Made by a program: the position numbers and the translations under genes
Notes under the pieces: generated by a model
What the model was told of the DNA's origin: nothing
The model's database searches: none
What the model saw: the letters and a program-made list of their open reading frames with translations, nothing else
Assembly (NCBI GenBank): GCA_029202845.1
Contig: CP119315.1
Location: forward strand, 3,747,217 to 3,811,216
Length of the DNA stretch: 64,000 bases
Direction of reading: 5' to 3'
Source: Candidatus Sphingomonas colombiensis
GTDB taxonomy: Bacteria > Pseudomonadota > Alphaproteobacteria > Sphingomonadales > Sphingomonadaceae
Part shown: piece by piece, positions 54,106-62,419 of the stretch
How positions within the stretch are numbered: the stretch's first letter is position 1
How the letters are laid out: the number at the start of each line of letters is the position of its first letter

Positions 54106-54428
54106 CAAGCAGTCCTTGGGCCAAGGAGAATGACACAAGTGCCGATCAGGCAGAGCGCCGCTCCACCGGCGTCCCAGCGATCAGGCCTTACCCCCTCGAC
54201 GGCCCACAACCAAATCAGCGATGCGCAAATGTAGACGCCGCCATAGGCAGCATAGGCCCGCCCAGCCGCATCGCTGTCCACGCGCGTCAGTAGCCAAGCG
54301 AACAGCATCAAGGACACAATGCCTGGAGCAAGCCAGATGGGCGATTTTCCCAGCCGCAGCCAAGCCCAGAAGGCAAAGCACCCCCCAATTTCGGCCAGAG
54401 CTGCCGCCAGATATACGAGCGCCGTCAT
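54105..54428 (-). CDS. YnfA family membrane protein
   Basis: A 107-residue protein with four membrane helices: TALVYLAAALAEIGGCFAFW, LAPGIVSLMLFAWLLTRV, AYAAYGGVYICASLIWLW and GGAALCLIGTCVILL. This is the UPF0060/YnfA family of small-transporter type. Its place between arsB and arsH, with four-base overlap to arsB, suggests it was recruited to the arsenic operon; substrate is unknown. Confidence 0.9.
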   Translation of the reverse strand: MTALVYLAAALAEIGGCFAFWAWLRLGKSPIWLAPGIVSLMLFAWLLTRVDSDAAGRAYAAYGGVYICASLIWLWAVEGVRPDRWDAGGAALCLIGTCVILLGPRTA

Positions 54429-55711
54429 GTAATGCTGATCCTGATTGCGAGCGCGGCGAGCGTGACCAACAGCACCGGAATAGTCAGCGTTGCGCCGACC
54501 TTGAAGTAATAACCCCAACCGATCCGGATGCCCTTTTGCCCAAGAACATGCAGCCACAGCAGCGTCGCGAGCGAGCCGATCGGCGTAATCTTGGGACCGA
54601 GGTCGCAGCCGATGACGTTGGCGTAGATCATGGCTTCCTTGATCGCGCCCGTGGCGTGCGTCGCGTCGATCGACAGCGCGCCCACCAGAACGGTCGGCAT
54701 ATTGTTCATCACCGACGACAGCAGCGCGGCGAGGATGCCGGTGCCGAACGCCGCGCCCCACACGCCGCCTTGCGCGGTGCGATCAAGCAGGCTGGCAAGA
54801 TGATCGGTCAAGCCAGCATTCCTCAGGCCGTAGACGACCAGGTACATGCCGAGCGAGAAGATCACGACCTGCCACGGTGCGCCGGCCAACACCTTGCGCG
54901 TCTGGATGACGTGACCGCGCGCGGCGATGATGAGCAGGAGGATTGCGCCGGCAGCGGCTACGGCGCTGACCGGCACGCCGAGGGGTTCGAGCAGGAAAAA
55001 GCCGGCGAGCAGTAGAGCAAGGACGACCCAGCCCGCCTTGAACGTGGCATGGTCGCGGATTGCATCACCGGGCGCACGGAGCTGCGCCACATCGTAGCTC
55101 GCCGGTATGTCGCGCCGAAAGAACAGCAGCAGCGCGACCAGCGTCGCGGCGATCGACGCCAGATTGACCGGCACCATGACCGACGCATAATCGGCAAAGC
55201 CGATCCGGAAGAAATCGGCCGACACGATGTTGACCAGGTTGGAGACGATCAGCGGCAGGCTGGCGGTATCGGCGATGAACCCCGCAGCCATCACGAACGC
55301 CAGCGTCGCCTTGTCCTTGTATCCCAGCGCGCGCAGCATCGCGATGACGATCGGCGTCAGGATCAAGGCCGCGCCATCATTGGCGAACAGCGCCGACACC
55401 GCCGCGCCAAGCAGCACGATCAGCACGAACAGCCGGCGACCATGCCCTTGGCCCCAGCGCGCGACGTGGAGCGCCGCCCATTCGAAGAACCCGGCTTCAT
55501 CGAGCAACAGGCTGACGATGATGATCGCGACGAACGTCGCGGTCGCGTTCCAGACGATCCCCCACACCACCGGCACGTCGGAGAGCGAGACGACCCCAAC
55601 GAGCAGCGCGATCGCCGCTCCGCCCAGTGCGCTCCATCCGATGCCGAGGCCCTTGGGCTGCCAGATGACGAGCGCGATCGTGCCGACGAAGATAGCGAGC
55701 GCGAGCAGCAT
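54425..55711 (-). CDS. arsB: Arsenite efflux pump ArsB
   Basis: A 428-residue membrane protein of the ArsB/NhaD type, with about 12 hydrophobic segments. FANDGAALILTPIVIAML and MNNMPTVLVGALSID are the conserved half-helix regions, and YANVIGCDLGPKITPIGSLA is a hallmark of ArsB. It extrudes arsenite or antimonite using the proton gradient. ATG 55711 overlaps the arsC stop; the frame is open to 55822, but the extra part is the antisense of arsC. Confidence 0.93.
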   Translation of the reverse strand: MLLALAIFVGTIALVIWQPKGLGIGWSALGGAAIALLVGVVSLSDVPVVWGIVWNATATFVAIIIVSLLLDEAGFFEWAALHVARWGQGHGRRLFVLIVLLGAAVSALFANDGAALILTPIVIAMLRALGYKDKATLAFVMAAGFIADTASLPLIVSNLVNIVSADFFRIGFADYASVMVPVNLASIAATLVALLLFFRRDIPASYDVAQLRAPGDAIRDHATFKAGWVVLALLLAGFFLLEPLGVPVSAVAAAGAILLLIIAARGHVIQTRKVLAGAPWQVVIFSLGMYLVVYGLRNAGLTDHLASLLDRTAQGGVWGAAFGTGILAALLSSVMNNMPTVLVGALSIDATHATGAIKEAMIYANVIGCDLGPKITPIGSLATLLWLHVLGQKGIRIGWGYYFKVGATLTIPVLLVTLAALAIRISIT

Positions 55712-56139
55712 CAGGCGATGCGCTGACCCGAGGCGTCCACGACCTTTTCGCCGCCCTCCTTGGCAAACGCACCCTGTTGCGGCTCGGGCAGCAAATCGAG
55801 GACCGCTTCGGAAGGTCGACACAGCTTCACGCCGAGCGGCGAGACGACCAGCGGCCGGTTGATGAGGACCGAATGTGCCATCATCGCGTCCACCAGCGCG
55901 TCATCGGACAGCGACGTGTCGTTCAAGCCCAGCTCCGCATAGGGTGTGCCCTTCTCACGCAGCAGAGCGCGGGGTGTGATCCCGGCGCGAGTGATCAGTT
56001 CGACCAGCAGCGCGCGCGAGGGCGGCGTTTTTAGATATTCGATCACATGCGGCTCGATGCCGGCATTGCGGATCATCGCCAGCGTGTTGCGCGACGTGCC
56101 GCATTCGGGATTGTGATAGATCACGATATCGACGGCCAC
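55711..56139 (-). CDS. arsC: Arsenate reductase ArsC (glutaredoxin type)
   Basis: A 142-residue enzyme that reduces arsenate to arsenite with glutathione and glutaredoxin. The catalytic Cys13 is in YHNPECGTSRNT, and the binding-site arginine is in NRPLVVSPLGVKLCRPSE. GTG 56139 is chosen as start because AAAGGA lies six bases upstream on the minus strand. It overlaps arsB by one base in ATGA form and follows arsR by 11 bases. Confidence 0.93.
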   Translation of the reverse strand: MAVDIVIYHNPECGTSRNTLAMIRNAGIEPHVIEYLKTPPSRALLVELITRAGITPRALLREKGTPYAELGLNDTSLSDDALVDAMMAHSVLINRPLVVSPLGVKLCRPSEAVLDLLPEPQQGAFAKEGGEKVVDASGQRIA

Positions 56140-56150
56140 GGGGCGTCCTT

Positions 56151-56483
56151 TCAGCGGCAGGGGGTGAGTTCGGCCAGGAGCGGCGCGCACAGTTCAGGCG
56201 AGCCGGCGCAGCAATCCTTGACGAGGAACAGCGTCAGCGCGCGCAGCCCGTCCAGATCGGCCCGGTAGATGATCGACCGGCTATGGCGTTCGGAGCGCAC
56301 GATGCCGGCGCGTGCGAGAATGCCGAGGTGAGCGGACATGGTGTTCTGCGGCACGTCGAGCTGGCGGGCGATCTCGCCGGCAGCCAAGCCTTGCGGTTCG
56401 TGCCGTATCAGCAGCCGGAACACGTCGAGGCGTGTGCCCTGCGCGAGTGCTCCTAGCGCCACAATAGCAGATTCGTTTTCCAT
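56151..56483 (-). CDS. arsR: ArsR family arsenic repressor
   Basis: A 110-residue winged-helix repressor: LAQGTRLDVFRLLIRHEPQG, then the recognition helix AGEIARQLDVPQNTMSAHLG and the wing RSERHSRSIIYR. The C-terminal Cys cluster CCAGSPELC is likely the arsenite-binding site and differs in place from the helix-3 site of the classical E. coli protein. It opens the ars operon and should repress it from the dyad at its own start codon. Confidence 0.92.
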   Translation of the reverse strand: MENESAIVALGALAQGTRLDVFRLLIRHEPQGLAAGEIARQLDVPQNTMSAHLGILARAGIVRSERHSRSIIYRADLDGLRALTLFLVKDCCAGSPELCAPLLAELTPCR

Positions 56484-56507
56484 ATATCCAGCATAGTAGA
56501 TATATGG
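56480..56507. promoter_or_regulatory. ArsR operator candidate
   Basis: CCATATATC and GATATATGG form a perfect 9-bp inverted repeat with a 10-base spacer. It overlaps the arsR start codon (56481-56483 complement), and the spacer contains TACTAT in minus-strand sense, a possible -10 element. Binding there would block both transcription and translation start. Confidence 0.7.
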
Positions 56508-56848
56508 ACTTTAGCTAGAGACGATTGTCGGCTTTCGGGGCGCAGCCAAGTTGCTCTCTATGCCGCCACCGGGCAGCTGCCTATCGTCTGCTCGTTCGCC
56601 TCGGAACGGCGGCTTCTGCTCGGAGTGGCCGTTCGCGCCGAAACATTCGAATGACGTGGTTTGGTCGACAGCCGCCGGTAGCGCCAATTGGTCGATACCG
56701 GATCAGTAGCGGAAATTGCATTTCGGATTGGATTGATGTCCATCCCTCATTTCCGGCACCCAATCGGTACCTTGCGTCACCAGACAGGTTCTCCCGCTTC
56801 TAGGACAATTCATCGAACTTGGAGGCTCCCCAAACGAGGAGTCTTTCC
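56508..56848. other. Gene-free region between arsR and trbJ
   Basis: About 340 bases at the right side of the arsenic insertion. Frames are short and carry no recognisable protein. GAGGAG at 56836-56842 belongs to trbJ. It presumably contains the trbJ promoter or the joint of the insertion. Confidence 0.45.
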
Positions 56849-57607
56849 GTGCGCATCCACCGCCAATCATTTACCCGTAAATATCTGATCTCGGGCGCGC
56901 TCAGCGTCGGCACCGTTGGCTCGCTCGTCATGGGCGTGGTCACGACCAGCACGCCCGCCCAGGCACAGATCACCGTGTTCGACCCCAGCAACTATAGCCA
57001 GAATCTGCTGACGGCCGCCCGGACGCTCACCCAGATCAACAACCAGATCCAGTCATTGCAGAACCAGGCTCAGAGCCTGATCAACCAGGGGAAGAACCTG
57101 ACCCGGATCGACTTTCCGGAATTGCAGGCGCTGACCCAAACCCTTCAGCAGGTCGATCGGCTGATGGGACAGGCTCAGGGCATCCAGCTCCGGGTGTCCG
57201 GCCTTGACCAGCAGTTCCACCAGCTCTTTCCGCAGAGCTTCGGCCAGGCACTCCGAAGCAGCGACCAGGTCATCGCCGCGCGAGCGCGGCTCGACACCGC
57301 CATGACGGCGTATCAGCACACCATGACCGTGCAGGCGCAGGTCGCTGAGAATGTGTCGGCGGACACGCAAACGCTGTCGGCGCTCGTGGCCAAGAGCGAG
57401 GGTGCCGAAGGTTCGTTGCAGGCTCAGCAGGCCACCAACCAGTTGCTCGCCCTTACCGCCAAACAGCAGTTCCAGATCCAGAACATGATGGCCGCGCAAT
57501 ACCGCGCCGAGACCATCGAGCGAGCGCGTCAGGCGCAGGCCCAGATCGACGCCCAGGCGGCGACCACCAAGTTCCTCGGTTCCGGCATGGCCTACACCCC
57601 CCGGTAG
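56849..57607 (+). CDS. trbJ: Conjugal transfer protein TrbJ (VirB5-like)
   Basis: A 252-residue exported protein. Signal segment ISGALSVGTVGSLVMGVVTT, the mature start QITVFDPSNYSQNLLTAART, and long coiled helices rich in Gln (INNQIQSLQNQAQSLINQGK) are typical of TrbJ. GTG 56849 is chosen since GAGGAG lies seven bases upstream; an in-frame TTG at 56819 has none. First gene of the second trb block. Confidence 0.92.
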   Translation: MRIHRQSFTRKYLISGALSVGTVGSLVMGVVTTSTPAQAQITVFDPSNYSQNLLTAARTLTQINNQIQSLQNQAQSLINQGKNLTRIDFPELQALTQTLQQVDRLMGQAQGIQLRVSGLDQQFHQLFPQSFGQALRSSDQVIAARARLDTAMTAYQHTMTVQAQVAENVSADTQTLSALVAKSEGAEGSLQAQQATNQLLALTAKQQFQIQNMMAAQYRAETIERARQAQAQIDAQAATTKFLGSGMAYTPR

Positions 57608-57722
57608 CGCCGCCGGACGGGGCGATGGTGGTGTCACCTCCCACCGTCGTCCGCCGCGGGGCGGGGCCACGCTCCCCCAGTTCCGCTCCGCGGCATCTCC
57701 CAATTTGCAGGACATTTCGCAC

Positions 57723-59021
57723 GTGAACGATCTCAACGTCATCGACCGCTTCATGCAGGCGTTCATCACCTACATCGATGCCGGGTTCGGACTGCTCGGC
57801 GGCGACGTTCATTTCCTGACGGTCACGCTGATCGGGATCGACATCACGCTGGCCGGCTTGTTCTGGGCGATGGGCGGCGACGACAATGTCATCGGCCGTT
57901 TCCTCAAGAAGATCCTCTATATCGGCGCGTTCGCGTTCATCCTGAACAGCTTCTCGACGCTTGCCGGGATCGTCTTCCGCTCGTTCGCCCAAGCTGGCCT
58001 CACCGCCGGGGGCGGCACTCTTTCGCCCGACGATCTGCTGAAGCCTGGCCGCCTCGCGGGCACAGGCTTCTCGGCGGCATGGCCGTTGCTGCAGCAGGCA
58101 TCGCAGCTGACTGGCTTTACGACCTTCTTCGACAACTTCCTGACGATCATCGTGCTGCTGTTCGCCTGGGCGATCGTGATCATCACCTTCTTCATCCTTG
58201 CGGTGCAGATGTTCGTGACGATCATCGAGTTCAAGCTGACCTCGCTGGCCGGCTTCATCCTCGTGCCGTTCGCGCTGTGGAATCGCACCAGCTTTCTGGC
58301 CGAGCGCGTGCTTGGCAACGTGGTCTCGTCGGGCATCAAGGTGATGGTGCTCGCCGTTATCGTCGGCATCGGCTCCAACTTCTTCACCGAGTTCACGACC
58401 GCGCTGCAGGGGCAGGAGCCCGACATCGGTCAGGCGATGAGCCTGATGCTCGCCAGCCTGACCATTTTCGGCCTTGGAATATTCGGCCCAAGCATCGCGT
58501 CCGGTCTGGTCGCCGGGGCACCGCAGCTTGGCGCGGGCGCGGCGCTCGGCACGGCCGTCGGCGCGACTGGAATCACGATGCTCGCCGGCGGTGCAGCGAT
58601 TGGCGGTGCGCATGCGCTTGGTGGCGCTGCGCTGGGCGCGGTTCGCGCCGGCACATCGATGGGATCGGCCGCTTCGACCGCCTACACCCTCGGCAAGGAA
58701 ACTGCACCGGCACCGACGATGGCGGCCGGACTTGGCGGTGTCGCGCGTGCGGCCGGCAACGCCGCGCGTGAGCACGCCTCCAGCGCGCTCGGCCTCGGCG
58801 AGGCAGCTTCAAAGGGTCGAGCGGCGGCATGGAACTCGCTCAATCGCAGCAACAGCGGCGGCTCAGCATCGCCCGGCGAACCCGACGGCGTGCCGGCCTG
58901 GGCGCAGGCCATGCGCGGCCAGCAGACCGCCCGCCATCATCGCCAGATCGCGCTGCACACCCTGCAGCAAGGCGACCGCGGCGGCGCCTCCGCCACCCCC
59001 GATATCAAGGAAAGGGACTAG
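57723..59021 (+). CDS. trbL: Conjugal transfer protein TrbL (VirB6-like)
   Basis: A 432-residue membrane protein beginning MNDLNVIDRFMQAFITYIDA from GTG 57723, with six or so membrane helices up to residue 250 and then an Ala/Gly-rich tail. FKLTSLAGFILVPFALWNRT is the conserved TrbL segment. GCAGGA before the GTG is the likely ribosome site; a TTG start at 57705 is possible. It forms part of the inner-membrane channel. Confidence 0.93.
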   Translation: MNDLNVIDRFMQAFITYIDAGFGLLGGDVHFLTVTLIGIDITLAGLFWAMGGDDNVIGRFLKKILYIGAFAFILNSFSTLAGIVFRSFAQAGLTAGGGTLSPDDLLKPGRLAGTGFSAAWPLLQQASQLTGFTTFFDNFLTIIVLLFAWAIVIITFFILAVQMFVTIIEFKLTSLAGFILVPFALWNRTSFLAERVLGNVVSSGIKVMVLAVIVGIGSNFFTEFTTALQGQEPDIGQAMSLMLASLTIFGLGIFGPSIASGLVAGAPQLGAGAALGTAVGATGITMLAGGAAIGGAHALGGAALGAVRAGTSMGSAASTAYTLGKETAPAPTMAAGLGGVARAAGNAAREHASSALGLGEAASKGRAAAWNSLNRSNSGGSASPGEPDGVPAWAQAMRGQQTARHHRQIALHTLQQGDRGGASATPDIKERD

Positions 59022-59024
59022 TCG

Positions 59025-59834
59025 ATGATCTTCAAACGCGCTGTCCAGCGCTACGGACGAACCCCCGAGCCGGAGACGCCCTATCAGCGCGCCGGCCAGC
59101 TCTGGGACGAGCGGATCGGTTCCGCGCGGGTGCAGGCGCGCAACTGGCGATTGATGGCCTTCGGGTGCCTCGCGCTGAGCGGCGGCCTTTCTTCCGGTCT
59201 CGTCTGGCAGTCCATGCAGAGCCGCGTCACGCCCTATGTCGTCGAAGTTGACCGGCTCGGCGAGGCGCGCGCCGTCACGCAAGCCGAGGCCGGCTATCAT
59301 CCGACCGACCCGCAGATCGCATGGCACCTTTCGCAATTCATCGCGCATGTCCGGGGCCGGTCGCTCGATCCGGTGCTCGTGCGCCAGGATTGGCTTGAGG
59401 CGTATGACTTCACGACGAAGCGGGGCGCCCAGTTCCTCGGCGACTATGCGCGCGGTGCCGACCCCTTTGCCAGTATCGGCGAGAAGACGGTTTCGGTGCA
59501 GGTCACCAGCGTCGTGCGGGCGTCCGACCGATCGTTTCAGGTAAAATGGACCGAGACCGCCTATGAGCGCGGCGCCGAAGCGGGAACATCGCGCTGGACC
59601 GCGATCCTGACCGTCGTGCTGAAATCGCCCAGCGACGCCGACACGCTCCGCAAGAATCCGCTCGGCGTTTATATCGATGCGATCGACTGGAGCCGCGAAC
59701 TCGATCCCCCGGCGTCGCCTCGATCCTCGACACCTGCTCCCGCGCCAACCGTCCCGCCCGGTCTGCCGCTCGGCTCGCCCCTCGATCCCAACCTCGCTGC
59801 CCCGGCGCAGCCCACTCAGGAGACTCGCCCATGA
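59025..59834 (+). CDS. trbF: Conjugal transfer protein TrbF (VirB8-like)
   Basis: A 269-residue protein with one membrane helix near residues 45-65 (LMAFGCLALSGGLSSGLVW) and a periplasmic VirB8 domain (VTPYVVEVDRLGEARAVTQA and VRQDWLEAYDFTTKRGAQFL). The C-terminal 45 residues are a Pro-rich tail. It follows trbL by three bases and overlaps trbG by four. Confidence 0.93.
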   Translation: MIFKRAVQRYGRTPEPETPYQRAGQLWDERIGSARVQARNWRLMAFGCLALSGGLSSGLVWQSMQSRVTPYVVEVDRLGEARAVTQAEAGYHPTDPQIAWHLSQFIAHVRGRSLDPVLVRQDWLEAYDFTTKRGAQFLGDYARGADPFASIGEKTVSVQVTSVVRASDRSFQVKWTETAYERGAEAGTSRWTAILTVVLKSPSDADTLRKNPLGVYIDAIDWSRELDPPASPRSSTPAPAPTVPPGLPLGSPLDPNLAAPAQPTQETRP

Positions 59835-60763
59835 AAACCATCCTCGCCGCGTCAGCGCTCGCCTTGTGTGCAGCGCCCGCATTCGCCCAGAACGTCACGT
59901 CGCCTGCGCCTGCGGCCCCCGTCATTGCGAGCGCCAATCCACCGGCTGCGAAGGCGCCGGTCCGTCACGCGCGAATACGAAAGCCGATCACTCCAGCTGT
60001 CGCACGCGTGGCCTTCGCCAATCGCGCGGCGACCCAGGAGCCGACGGCGCAGGCGTTCGTCAACGCCGTGCAGATCTATCCCTTCAGCGAAGGCACGATC
60101 TATCAGGCCTACACCGCGCCCGGCGCCGTGACCGACATCGCCCTGCAACCGGGCGAAAGCCTGATATCGGTGGCCGCAGGTGACACGGTGCGCTGGGTAA
60201 TTGGCGACACGACCAGCGGGAGCGGCATCGACAAGCGGACGCATATCCTTGTGAAGCCGTTCGCCTCGAGCCTCGCCACCAACCTCGTCATCACGACGGA
60301 CCGCCGGAGCTATCACCTCCAACTGACCGCGACTTCGCGAACCGCGATGGCGGCCTTGTCATGGACCTACCCGGCCGATCAGCTGATCGCCCTGCGCAAG
60401 GCTGCCGAGCAGGCGACCGCTGCGGCGCCCGTCGCTGAAGGGCTTGCGGTCGACAGCCTTCATTTTAATTACATCGTCAGCGGCGATCAGCCGACGTGGC
60501 GGCCGCTGCGCGCGTTCGATGACGGGCGACAGACCTTCGTCGAGTTTCCAGCAACCATCGCGGTCGGAGACGCTCCGCCACTGTTCATCGTCGGCCCGAC
60601 CGGTAAGGCTGAGCTCGTCAACTACCGTGTCCGCGGCCGCTTCTACGTCGTCGATCGTATCTTCGACGCGGCCGAACTCCGGTTTGGCACCAGGAAGCAG
60701 CAGATCGTCCGCATCGATCGTGTCGCCGAGGGCGGCACATCGCGGAAGGGGAGGCGCTCGTGA
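59831..60763 (+). CDS. trbG: Conjugal transfer protein TrbG (VirB9-like)
   Basis: A 310-residue exported protein with signal peptide MKTILAASALALCAAPAFAQ, a Pro/Ala linker, the VirB9 N-terminal domain (VQIYPFSEGTIYQAYTAPGA and TDIALQPGESLISVAAGDTV) and C-terminal domain with ITTDRRSYHLQLTATSRTAM and FNYIVSGDQPTWRPLRAFDD. It forms the outer part of the core complex. It overlaps trbI by four bases. Confidence 0.94.
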   Translation: MKTILAASALALCAAPAFAQNVTSPAPAAPVIASANPPAAKAPVRHARIRKPITPAVARVAFANRAATQEPTAQAFVNAVQIYPFSEGTIYQAYTAPGAVTDIALQPGESLISVAAGDTVRWVIGDTTSGSGIDKRTHILVKPFASSLATNLVITTDRRSYHLQLTATSRTAMAALSWTYPADQLIALRKAAEQATAAAPVAEGLAVDSLHFNYIVSGDQPTWRPLRAFDDGRQTFVEFPATIAVGDAPPLFIVGPTGKAELVNYRVRGRFYVVDRIFDAAELRFGTRKQQIVRIDRVAEGGTSRKGRRS

Positions 60764-61968
60764 CCGAGACTGTCATCGTGCCCACCACGAAGATCGATCC
60801 AGAGACGCTGGCAATCCGCGCCAAGCCGGCACGGTCCATTCGCTTCAGGCGCGGCGTCATCGTCGCCATCGCCGCACTGGGATCGGTCAGTTTGATGGCG
60901 GTGGCATGGATCGCGCTGAAGCCACGGGTGTTCAGCGCTGTCGCCGATCGGCAGGAGCTGTCCGAACCCAGCAATCGTCCGTCGGCCGACGCGTTAAACG
61001 GTCTCCCTTCGACCTACGGCAGCGTTCCGAAGCTGGGTCCGCCACTTCCCGGCGACCTTGGCCGACCGATCCTCGAAAGCCAGCGCAGGATGGCGACGGA
61101 AACCGGATCGGGTAGCGATCCGTCCTCCCAGATGGCGGCGCAGGAGCAGGAACGCCGGCTCGCCGAACTCAAGGCTGCGCGCGAATCTGGTGTGCTGGTC
61201 CAGGGCCGCACGGCGGCATCAGCTCCCGCCGTTCCAGAGGCAACGGGCACACCGACGCCGACCCCGTCTCCCTCAGCCAGCCCAGCGCTCGACCCTGACC
61301 GTGATCCGAACGCACAAGGTCGCAAGGCGCAGTTCGTCGGCACGCTCGATAAAGCCGGCGACATCAATCCGCATGCGCTGACAGCCGCACCATCACCGTA
61401 TCTGCTGTCCGCGGGCAGTGTGATTTCGGCGAGCCTGATCACTGGCCTGCGTTCGGACTTGCCCGGCCTAGTGACCGCACAGGTGACGAGCCAGGTGTTC
61501 GACAGTCCCACCGGGCGGATTCTGCTCATACCGCAGGGGTCGCGGCTGATCGGCAGTTACGACAGCGTCGTGGCGTTCGGTCAGAAGCGCGCCCTGATCG
61601 TGTGGCAGCGGATCATGTTGCCCGATGGTAGCTCGCTCCGGATCGACAATGTCCCGGCCACCGATGCGTCGGGCTATGCTGGCCTGCAGGACAGGGTCGA
61701 TTTCCACACCTGGGCGCTGCTCAAGGGCGTTGCGCTCTCCACGCTGCTCGGCGTTGGTTCACAGCTGACGGTTGCGGGCGAGAGCGACCTCGTTCAGGCA
61801 ATCCGGCAATCGACCCAGCAGAATGTGTCGCGCGCGGGCGATCAACTCACCTCCCGCAATCTCAATATCCAGCCGACCATCACGATCCGCCCCGGCGCAA
61901 ATGTCCGATTGGTCGTGCAGAAGGATTTGATCCTGGCTCCTTGGCATCAGGGAGGCACGCATGGCTGA
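60760..61968 (+). CDS. trbI: Conjugal transfer protein TrbI (VirB10-like)
   Basis: A 402-residue protein: short cytosolic start, one membrane helix (GVIVAIAALGSVSLMAVAWI), a Pro-rich periplasmic linker near residues 145-190, and the VirB10 beta-barrel domain with AGSVISASLITGLRSDLPGL and ILLIPQGSRLIGSYDSVVAF. It bridges both membranes in the channel. It overlaps the DUF2274 gene by eight bases. Confidence 0.94.
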   Translation: MTETVIVPTTKIDPETLAIRAKPARSIRFRRGVIVAIAALGSVSLMAVAWIALKPRVFSAVADRQELSEPSNRPSADALNGLPSTYGSVPKLGPPLPGDLGRPILESQRRMATETGSGSDPSSQMAAQEQERRLAELKAARESGVLVQGRTAASAPAVPEATGTPTPTPSPSASPALDPDRDPNAQGRKAQFVGTLDKAGDINPHALTAAPSPYLLSAGSVISASLITGLRSDLPGLVTAQVTSQVFDSPTGRILLIPQGSRLIGSYDSVVAFGQKRALIVWQRIMLPDGSSLRIDNVPATDASGYAGLQDRVDFHTWALLKGVALSTLLGVGSQLTVAGESDLVQAIRQSTQQNVSRAGDQLTSRNLNIQPTITIRPGANVRLVVQKDLILAPWHQGGTHG

Positions 61969-62185
61969 TCTCAAGCTCGGTAGACTGCCCGACCGCACAC
62001 CCATGAAGCTGACGATCACTGTTCCGCCAGATCTTCACGAAGCGCTCGCCAGTTATGCTTTGCTGTACAAGGAGACTTACCAGCAAGAAGAGCCCGTCGT
62101 GGAGCTCGTGCCTGCAATGCTGCGCGCCTTTCTGGAAAGTGATCGCGGCTTCGCCAAAGCCCGCGCGACATCGCAGTCCAAATAG
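61961..62185 (+). CDS. DUF2274 protein
   Basis: A 74-residue protein starting MADLKLGRLPDRTPMKLTIT with VPPDLHEALASYALLYKETY, the DUF2274 pattern. It regularly follows trbI in elements of this family and has no known function; the fold prediction would be ribbon-helix-helix-like. Confidence 0.88.
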   Translation: MADLKLGRLPDRTPMKLTITVPPDLHEALASYALLYKETYQQEEPVVELVPAMLRAFLESDRGFAKARATSQSK

Positions 62186-62209
62186 CGTGTTCCACGGAAC
62201 GACGAGATT

Positions 62210-62419
62210 ATGAAATCGTCGGATAGGCGGCCTGCGCGTGTGGGAGACAGCACAACTCGTGCCCATCCCCAATTGGTCAACTTCGTACGCGCTCTGGCAA
62301 GGGCGGCGGCAAAGGAGTATGTTGACCGCGAACCTGGGATTGGCGCCGCAGATGCCTCACCAGAAGGTCAGGATGCCAATGATAAAGGTTGCTCTGTACG
62401 CCCGGTACTCAAGCGATAA
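62210..62419 (+). CDS. Small protein before the recombinase
   Basis: A 69-residue frame with LVNFVRALARAAAKEYVDRE, a helix often seen in short genes just upstream of serine recombinases. Its last 47 bases overlap the recombinase gene in another frame, so the true end or a frameshift is uncertain. Function is unknown; it may help or control the recombinase. Confidence 0.5.
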   Translation: MKSSDRRPARVGDSTTRAHPQLVNFVRALARAAAKEYVDREPGIGAADASPEGQDANDKGCSVRPVLKR

